Position numbers and translations under genes: made by a program. Below the pieces are notes generated by a model, which saw nothing but the letters and a program-made list of their open reading frames with translations, did no database searches and was not told the origin of the DNA. Positions 48,700-64,000 of a stretch of 64,000 nt of DNA are shown in pieces. This stretch comes from Brugia malayi (lineage: Eukaryota > Nematoda > Chromadorea > Rhabditida > Onchocercidae): positions 1,798,001 through 1,862,000 of the forward strand of contig NW_025062475.1 in NCBI RefSeq assembly GCF_000002995.4, given 5' to 3'. Every line of letters begins with the position of its first letter. Position 1 is the first letter of the stretch.

Positions 48700-51600
48700 T
48701 GTTTCTAACAATATTCCTGTCAAATTTTTGTTTCAAAATCTAAAATTTGAAAATTAATTTTTTTTGTTTTTTTGAAAAAATAAAAATTACCTTTAATCTT
48801 TAAATTGAATCTTCAATAAGTATATTTTTCCCTTTTTTTTTTTTTTTTTTGAGAATAATTGGATAAATAAAGTATTGGAGAACAAACAAGCAATATACTT
48901 AAATAATGCATTTCTAAATGATAAGTTTAATAAATTTGATGATTTTGAATTATTTCAAATTTAATAGAGTTATTGCATATTTCTTTAATTAATCTAAATT
49001 AGGAAGTAAAAAAAAAAGAGCAAAAAGCTTACCATAATACTTTTCATTCGACCTGTCATTATATTGACTAATATAATTGTTGTGATACGGAAAGTATCAT
49101 TTGAGCTATTTTTACGTTTGCATTAAACTGCTGAAAAATTTCATTAAAATACTAATTTCTGAAATTTTAGCCTAAATTTCATTAATTCAAATTAATCATA
49201 AAAAATTATAAAGAAATTTTTTTTTTTTTTAACAACAAATGATTGATTTGAAAAAAAGAAAAAAAAAAAACCGAAATAATTGCATTAAGAAATAATAGTA
49301 ATTTCAAAAGTTATAATATTACTATGCAAATAATGAAACGATTTATTGAAGAGGAAATAAATTTGTTCTAAACTTTGTTTTATTTTTTTATTTTTGCTAA
49401 AGTCTAATATAGCAAAAGAAAGAAGAAAAATGAAAAATGAAAACAAACTATAAGTTAGAAAATAATTCTGTTTATCAGAACATTTAATAAACTAATAGTA
49501 GCTACTAATTATATTTATGTTTGATTGTAGTAAAAATTTCGGCTGATAAATTATTTTTTGGTCGAGCACAAATATTATCATAGTTATCACTGTCTTCGTT
49601 GATAAATGAGTATAAAATAATTCTGTCAAGGAAAAGTCATTGTTGAAGATTGCTAGATTGTCAAACTATTATTTTCTGTCGTACAATATGATAATTTTCT
49701 CTTATTCTGTATATGATTAAATTAATGATTGTTAAATATGCAACAGTTATCACATAATCATAGTTTTAGTGATAAGAATGATTGTAATTACATTGATAAT
49801 TACAAGTTGATCATCAATTACAATGATAAACTAACCTTTTTGTTAATGATTTGTAAGTGAGAGTGGAAAAAAATCTTTGAAATTTGAGTTAAGTCGAAAT
49901 TTTCCAAGTTTTCCTTCCCTGAGATACATCATAAGTAACTGTAAAATAACTAATCAATTAATAACAATTAAAAATTAATTCTAAATTTCAACACGGTGAA
50001 AAAAAAAATATATATATATAACTTCATTTCAAACCATTCATAATTGATTCTTATGATCAATAGATAGAGAATTCAATTTATAAAAAATTAAATTCAACTA
50101 TAATGGAATAATGTGAACAAATTTTTTCCTTTTTTTATTTTTTGTTCTAACTTATCAAAATTTTTATTTGTCAAAATCCGTCTTAAATTGATGGTTGAAA
50201 ATGTTTTCAAATTGTTTAATAACACTAATACTAATAATTATCAAATAATAATTTAATTAATGTTTTAGTAATGCATTTCTAAGATTTTTAACCGAATGCC
50301 ATGTTTAATTTCTTTCTGATATTAAACACAAAAAAAGTTTAATTAGTATCAATGCTTCAATCGTTCATTCAATTATTTCTTTACCTTTAATATTCTAGGA
50401 AAAAAAAAAATTAGCATTATTATAATATCAATAATTTAAGTATGAATTTCAATAATTATATAAACAGTTATGAAATTGAATGCATTCAATGCATTTTTTT
50501 TATTCTTTGTACTGGAATTAATTTAATATCTAATTCGTAGTCGATTTTTGTCCAATTCTTATTTTGTAATTTGCACTTGAATATTTTCATTTTAATGTAT
50601 TATTATTGTATTTAGCATTAAATGACAAAAGAAAAAAAAAAAAAAAAAAACGAACCCTTTTTGTAAAAAGAATGACATAAAAGGATGAAAATGATAATAA
50701 TTTCAATGCATTCTTTCATATTATAATTTTTGCTAAGAATTTAAAAACAAAAAAAAAAAAAAAAGATCAAATAAATTTGACATTTTGATGAAATTTTTCG
50801 TTTTCATTGAAGTGAAAACTTGACTCATAATATAAAACAATTGGCAATGTTATTAGCAAAAATTTTATAACTTCAACATTTCCATTCATTATATTAGATT
50901 TTTTCTTTTTCTTTTTTTTTTTCTGTTATTAATTATAATATATTTATAATTAATAACAGAAAAAAGTTTAAAAAGTGAAAAAAAAAATTATGTAATAATA
51001 AATTTAAATTTAAGGCAACTTTTCTTTTTTTTCATTTTCAAAAATTCGCTTTTCATTTATTTCTGTTTTGAATAATTTAAAAAAAGAATATAATTCATAT
51101 GTATTTTATTAATGAAAGCTTGAAATATTATGTTTCTATATTTGCTGTTACTATAAAAAGAATAATATAATTAATAAGCAAAAGAATGTTATATTCAAAT
51201 TAGAATTAAAAAGATAACAAATATTAATTTATTATTTCATTTCATAAAATAGTTATAACAGAAATTATTATTAATATTGCAATAAAATTTTCCTAAATTA
51301 TATAATTATGCTACATTTGCCTTGAACTTAATTACATTCTAAAATTGACTTTGCAAAAAATCGATCAATTAAAATTTTCAAATTACTACAAAACTAATTT
51401 ATTGGAATATGAATTATGTTGCTGAAGAAAGTTTGTAATTAATTAATATTTTATATAGTATTTAAAATTAATATATTTTATATAACAGTATTTTATTTTT
51501 TATTTATTCATTGGATATTCCCATATTTCTTTTTTTTTTGTTTTTTTGTTTTTTGTTTTTTGTTTTTTTTTACAATTTTAAGTAAACTAACTAAAAACAA

Positions 51601-54600
51601 TTAATTCAATTTTTTCTTTGCAAGACTAAAAAATTTTCTTGAGATTTTTTCTGTAATAAGTCAAATTTGAAAATTTTTCTTTTTATTTAATTAAAAAATT
51701 GAAAATGCTTTTTTTTTTTTTACTTTGAAGCATTTGCAACAAACCTAAAAAAATATTCAATAGATTGTACAATCGAAGGGAATATATTTGTGAAAAATTT
51801 ACATTGGAAATTATTTCAAACAATGAATTTCAAAATTATAAATTTCAAAAACTTCCATTTTTTTTCCATAATCGAAATAATATAGCGATTAATTTTTTTC
51901 TTCTCTTTTTTTTTTTTTTTTCAATGTGTTATTGAATTGAATTATTTTTTTTGATTAATAATATTAATCCTAAAAATTAAAAGTTTTATTATAGTAAAAA
52001 TTTATTATCAGAAGAATAATAATGTAATTGTTGAATTGCTGAATTTGTTATTTGTCTTATATTATGTTTTGAAATTAAAATTTGGTAATTAATTGAGGAG
52101 AAAATAAAATTTAATTAAAAATAATTATAATGAGAGTTGTCATTACAATATGTTAAATATTCATTTCATTTCTTTTTTTTGTCATAAGCAAAAATAAAAT
52201 AAGAAAAAATTTGAATGATTTTTATAATTTTAAATATTGCTAAAAATAATTAACATTTATTAAATAAATGAATGTATACAAAAATGAAGAGAAGAAAAGG
52301 TTTTTGCAAAATTACTTTTTTATTTATTAAAAATTAAAAGTTTCAAAAAAAAAAAATTTGGACTTTTCTAATATTTATTTACAAGACAAAATTTTGCTTT
52401 ACAATTAAATTTTTAAATCTTCACATATAGCATAAAAATACATAGAAATAAAGGAAAAATATACTTCTACTAATATTTCATTTACTAAAAAAAAAAAAAA
52501 AAAATATTAATAAATGGAAAATAATATTTTTTTTAAAAAAAGAAGCAATTATTCAAAATATTCAATCGTAAAAGTTTTCCAATCACTAATATCTACAAAA
52601 AATTATCAGAAAAAAAAGTGTACGCTAATTTTATTTACATTAATATAATACATAGATATTTCTTCCATTTTTAATTTCACAAATTTTATGATTCTTTTTT
52701 TAATCAAATTTTTCATTTTATTTCACAAGAAAAATAATTTTCCTCTTTATTTTTATTTTTTTTTCATTCTAATTATATATTATCAGATCTTATTTTTTAA
52801 CAATGATAAAACATAACATGGAAATAGAATACGAATCATTATAGGTAGTGATAATAGTAAATATAATGATAAATTATCAATTATTAAATTTCAAATTAAT
52901 ATATTGCATCCATCTAATGAAAGGATCATCAAATTAATGGATCCCATAAATTTTTACATTTTAATTTATCAAATTTTGTAATATTAACTTTCTTTCATTT
53001 CATTTTTGTTTTTTTAATTCAGTATATTCTTACTAATTTATTCCATCAATCAATTCAAATGCAAAGATATTTTTTACCTTGCATATATCATTTAAATAAA
53101 CAAACATTACATCAAACTAATTATTCCACTTCAATTTTTTTTTATTATTAAACTATTCCTTCATAATTAACATAAATATTGATTTCGATAAAATATTTTT
53201 GATAAAAAATTTAAATATCCTTATTTTGTTTACTAATAAACTATATAAACAATAATTGCGGAGTTGTGATAACAGTTTACATTATCTACTTCAACAACGA
53301 AGATTATAACATAAACTTAAAATAACTGAAATTGATAAAAACGTCACATCGCGATTCTTTGTTTCCATTTCAAAACGTAAATCATCTTGCATAACCTTCA
53401 CTTTATATTATAAAAATCCTTTATAAAAAACTTTTTTTAATGTCGCCGTACAGCTAATCATTCTTCGTCTTCAAAAAAAAAAAAAACTTTATAATTCTCT
53501 GTCTTTCTTCTTTCTTCTTCAAAAACTTTGAAATTAATCTCACAGAATGCTGTTTTTAAAATGCTATCCAGAATGTGTAAATGTTTTATAAACTGCTCTG
53601 TTGTAAAATATAAAAAAATTGCAATAAAAAAAAGTAATAAATTATCATTTATTCTGACAAAAAAAACTTTTTTTTTTTTATCTCAAATAAATGATATTTT
53701 GAAAACAGTGAAAAAACATTTGACAGAATCGAATGAGGCATTTTCCACAGAAAGTTTCACTTATTTCAAAACAAAAAAAAAAAAAAAAAAAAAAAAACTA
53801 ACATAAGAATTAAAAATAGTGATAATGAAGGAAAAAAAAAAAGCATTCACAGCAAACAAAAAGAAAAAAAAAAAGGGAAAATAAAAGCGATAAAATGAAA
53901 AGAGACAAAACAAATATACTAGAAATAAATGATACAGTAAAAAAAATGAATGTCATACATATATGATGATAAAATGTGATTGCAACATAAATATCACACT
54001 TTCAATTTAACAATATCATAAGCTATGTTTCGTTCTTGTGAATTTGCTTACATATGTATATATATTCTCGATATAATAATTGTGAGGTTTCAAGCTATAT
54101 AACAATGCACAAATTCGATTTGTTCTTGGTAAAAATACGAAAGCAATTACTGAAAGCATACACACAAATTTAAAACAAACAAAAAGATGAACAAATTCTC
54201 GTAATTATAGAGAAAAAATTTCAAATATACGAGGAAAAATTTTGCTAATCCTAAAAATGTTACATCTTTTATGGCTTTATTTTCAGTAGTAGAAAAATTT
54301 GAGTTTTTTAAAATTCCTATTCAAATGAGCGATGTTGTAATAATAATACTGGAAATTTTTAACTAAATTATTTATGTTTTAATTTTAGTTTAAAAAAAAA
54401 TTTTCTCAAAAAATATGCATCAAATCATTTTAATATGAGAAATCCATTCATAACTAGTACTACTTGAACCAAACCAAAAAAAAAAAAAAAAAGTATTGCA
54501 GCATCTATTACTATGACAGAAAAAGTCATAAGTTTTAACAAACACACACAAAAAAAAAAAACTTGCAGTTCATTTTATTGCAAAGTTTTACTTATGCTCA

Positions 54601-55390
54601 TTTTTTGGTCACATCAGTTAGCTGTGACAATTGAAAATGATAGTCGGTTTCTTGTTGCAATACAAAAATTGAAAACGAAAGCTGAAGATAAATCTTCAAT
54701 CTCCATTCAATTACATATAAAAAAGAATGAAAATAAATAAAAAGGACAAAAAAAAAAAAACTAAACAAAAACGTAACAAAAGACACAGAATCTAACTAAT
54801 ACACGTAATGAATGACGACAAGAATTTCGTATAATTTAAGGATAAATTTTATCAAATTTGAGCCTAAAAAAAGAAAAAAAAAAGATTCTTGTCATCGTTG
54901 TATTAACAAAAACTTTGCTAAATATGATCAAAAAAGTAAGAACTATTAATACACACACACAGACACATTATTTGATCTAACATTCGGTCATCACTAGAAG
55001 ATGTAAGCATTTGCTTGATTTTTTTTTTTTTTTTTTGCAGAAAATGTTGAATATGCAAGTTGAAGTGGACATATGTTTACATCCTTGAGTTATCTAAGTT
55101 AGATTCAACAAAAAAGAAATTAATAACTATTGTAAAATTAGCTGTTTAATTTTTCACAACGACCAAAAAATTATTCCGTCTTGCCAAACTGATACCAAAG
55201 CGAATCCATAAATAATATGAATTTCCTGAAATATGCTAACAATACAAGCTACAAAAAAAAAAAAAAAAAATCAAATAGTTTCATAAATCTATGAAGAATC
55301 AATCACCCTTCTCCTTTTATATATTGTATGAATTCCTAATGTATAACAATATAATTAAATATTAGCATCGAAAAAAGAAAAAATTGAAAA
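48700..55390. other. Intergenic stretch between K2P 5' end and OGT 3' end
   Basis: About 6.7 kb of A/T-rich DNA with homopolymers and short AT hairpins (for example near 50925-50960, where TTTTTCTGTTATTAATTATA recurs inverted). No exon of a recognised family was found on either strand. The right end should hold the OGT 3' UTR. Confidence 0.65.
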
Positions 55391-55402
55391 CTTACTATTA
55401 TT

Positions 55403-62483
<7,081 letters not shown>

Positions 62484-62814
62484 CTAAAAACATACAGTTT
62501 CTTATCATTACAAAATTCGATAAACTTATTTTTGTGCATTCATCTGAAATTTAAAAGCATATTGAATTCACAGAAAACTACAAGCTTTCTTATCTAAATC
62601 TTGCTTAATTTCATCACAATTTCAAAAATTATGTTAAAAAAGCATACCTCAAGCAAATTGGCCCATTACTTTTTTGTAAACCCAAACTGTGTTCATGGTA
62701 ATGACAACCATTACGCACTTACCGCGACGTTTGCGCATTTTTAAAGACCAAAGTAACAGAAACAGACTGAGGAACCGGTAGATGTATATTACAATCAGAA
62801 AGAGAATATGAAAG

Positions 62815-62851
<37 letters not shown>

Positions 62852-62895
62852 ATCGCGCAAACGACGTAACATACTAATAACGCGATGACTACTGA

Positions 62896-62950
62896 TAATA
62901 ATAATAAATAATAATAATGATGATAATAATAATAATAATGATATAATAAT
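62896..62950. repeat. (AAT)n/(ATG) microsatellite
   Basis: AATAAT units with TGATGA interruptions, next to the poly(A) tract at 62818-62850. Confidence 0.85.
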
Positions 62951-63256
62951 TGCATCAACAATTCCGAACCGACTTTTAATGACTCAAGACTTACCAAGAC
63001 CTAATTCAGAAATGGAATTCAGAAACTCTTAATCAAGAATAAGAGAAGAAAACATTCAGACGATAGCATAAGCCTTACAGCGATAATAAAAAGTGATAAA
63101 AGCGCAGCAAACAAATCACAAAGATTAAAACACATAATCATACCAAACGTCTTTATCTGCCACGCTGCTTTCCTTTCCGCGTAGAATTCCCCGTGCCTTT
63201 CAATATAGACTGTGCCATTTAGTAACGGAAAGCTGCATCCAAATCGACAAACCTAC

Positions 63257-63349
63257 ATTTGACCAAAAATGATCAGAAGAATTCTGTGCAACTTCCGTCA
63301 TATCTGCCTGTTCAAAGATATACTGCATTTCCTTCTTCAGTCTTCTCAT
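63257..63349 (-). CDS. Possible first exon of OGT (or of another gene)
   Basis: ATG 63349 opens a 93-nt frame (31 codons) ending at a GT donor (AAAT|GTAGGT) in phase 0, the phase needed by the OGT TPR exons. It reads MRRLKKEMQYIFEQADM then TEVAQNSSDHFWSN. The sequence is protein-like, but OGT N-termini are not conserved enough to confirm it. Several TPR-coding exons would still have to lie between it and 62483, and I see none, so the link is weak. Confidence 0.3.
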
Positions 63350-64000
63350 TTTCAAATATATTTTTCTGACGGTGTGTCGAAAGTTCCAAATTCGAAGAAA
63401 TAAAAAGAAAATCGTCCTTTTTTCCAGGAACTATGTAGTATAGTCTAGTAATCACGTCAGATGATGCTGGAAAGGGTGAATTGTTTCTAGGATATGGGAT
63501 TTGCTGCTTTTGTAATATTCATATAAATAAATCAAAAGCTCAAGCTATTTCTTTTCTACCAAAGCCCTTTTAGGCAATAAGTGTAAGTAAAATACAGTTA
63601 TTTTATGCTACTCCAGTAAGCAAGATCACGTTCTGATCCAAATCACAACATACGTAAGTCAGAATGAAGCCAATAAAATAGAGAGTCTTTTCAATGCACC
63701 CTTTCCGCTACATGCTTAAAAAATAGATCTAACAATTTTTTCTTTAATACCTCGAACTGCCTCTCTTCGCCTGAGCCACAACAAATTCCAAGTTTGCTAA
63801 TGATGAATTAATCGCAAAAACCCACTGAAAGAAACTTTTAACAACCCTGAATTTTGTTTCCGCTCCAATTCAAAATCGCGACTGTTATCATCAACACACC
63901 TCACAACGGAATGATCTCAGTAAGTTCAAGAAAGTACGTTCTCAGCAATTGGTTTGGGTACTGATGACAGCTTCAAAAGCAACGCTATCAAACACCTTGC

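Larger units (their letters stand above)
62484..64000. other. Upstream OGT intron(s) or 5' region
   Basis: No further TPR exon is recognisable. It contains a long poly(A)/poly(T) tract (about 62818-62850), an (AAT)n repeat and a candidate first exon listed separately. GC content rises after 63130, as expected near a promoter or exon, but no core promoter motif can be supported. Confidence 0.5.

Noticed and set aside
49033..49059. ATG exon MTGRMKSIM as the K2P first exon
   Set aside because: It ends in phase 0, which would put a stop codon in the M1 exon. The exon at 48633-48688 keeps the frame instead.
53528..54740. Plus-strand frames at 53528-53806 and 54513-54740
   Set aside because: They have low-complexity Lys tails, lie in intergenic DNA beyond the OGT 3' end, and have no splice or domain support.

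Overview
The window is eukaryotic, very AT-rich and carries small introns with nematode-type TTTCAG acceptors. Inserted in it is a decayed block of Wolbachia genes. Together these point to the nuclear genome of an onchocercid (filarial) nematode; the species cannot be named from this sequence. Homopolymer A/T runs and short microsatellites fill most non-coding DNA. All recognisable host genes lie on the minus strand.

Layout. (1) 56-2345: the 5' part of a polypeptide GalNAc-transferase gene, cut by the left window edge. (2) 2.4-23 kb: a desert of about 20 kb holding only simple repeats and a few minisatellites; some unassigned exon-like stretches lie at 23.2-24.1 kb (+). (3) 24.19-26.94 kb: the 3' two thirds of an electron-transfer-flavoprotein:ubiquinone oxidoreductase gene (ETFDH). 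It has an in-frame stop, a frameshift, and a 5' end that stops at a repeat boundary, so it reads as a pseudogene. (4) 26.94-31.75 kb: a compound palindromic array made of two nested inverted repeats. It carries direct repeats of about 320-390 bp, a pair of tRNA-like sequences and a decayed protein-coding remnant in its central spacer. (5) 31.75-34.33 kb: a nuclear Wolbachia transfer with a gyrB fragment (+), then iscU, iscA, hscB and hscA (-) in operon order, all broken. (6) 34.3-37.7 kb: no certain gene. (7) 37.72-39.57 kb: an intact six-exon ARPC3 (Arp2/3 subunit). (8) 40.38-41.63 kb: a short sesquipedalian-like PH-domain gene. (9) 42.86-48.69 kb: a complete 13-exon TWK two-pore potassium channel, 469 residues. 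(10) 48.7-55.4 kb: no gene seen. (11) 55.40-62.48 kb: 17 exons of O-GlcNAc transferase (OGT), running from inside the TPR array to the stop codon (876 residues); the first TPR exons lie upstream or outside the window.

The host genes are functionally unrelated: mucin-type O-glycosylation, nucleocytoplasmic O-GlcNAc, actin nucleation, endosomal PH adaptor, potassium leak current. The part most worth attention is 24-34.3 kb, where a host Fe-S flavoprotein gene has been truncated beside a palindromic repeat complex that abuts a Wolbachia Fe-S-assembly gene cluster. All exon boundaries were worked out by hand from reading frame, splice consensus and family similarity; no database search was run.
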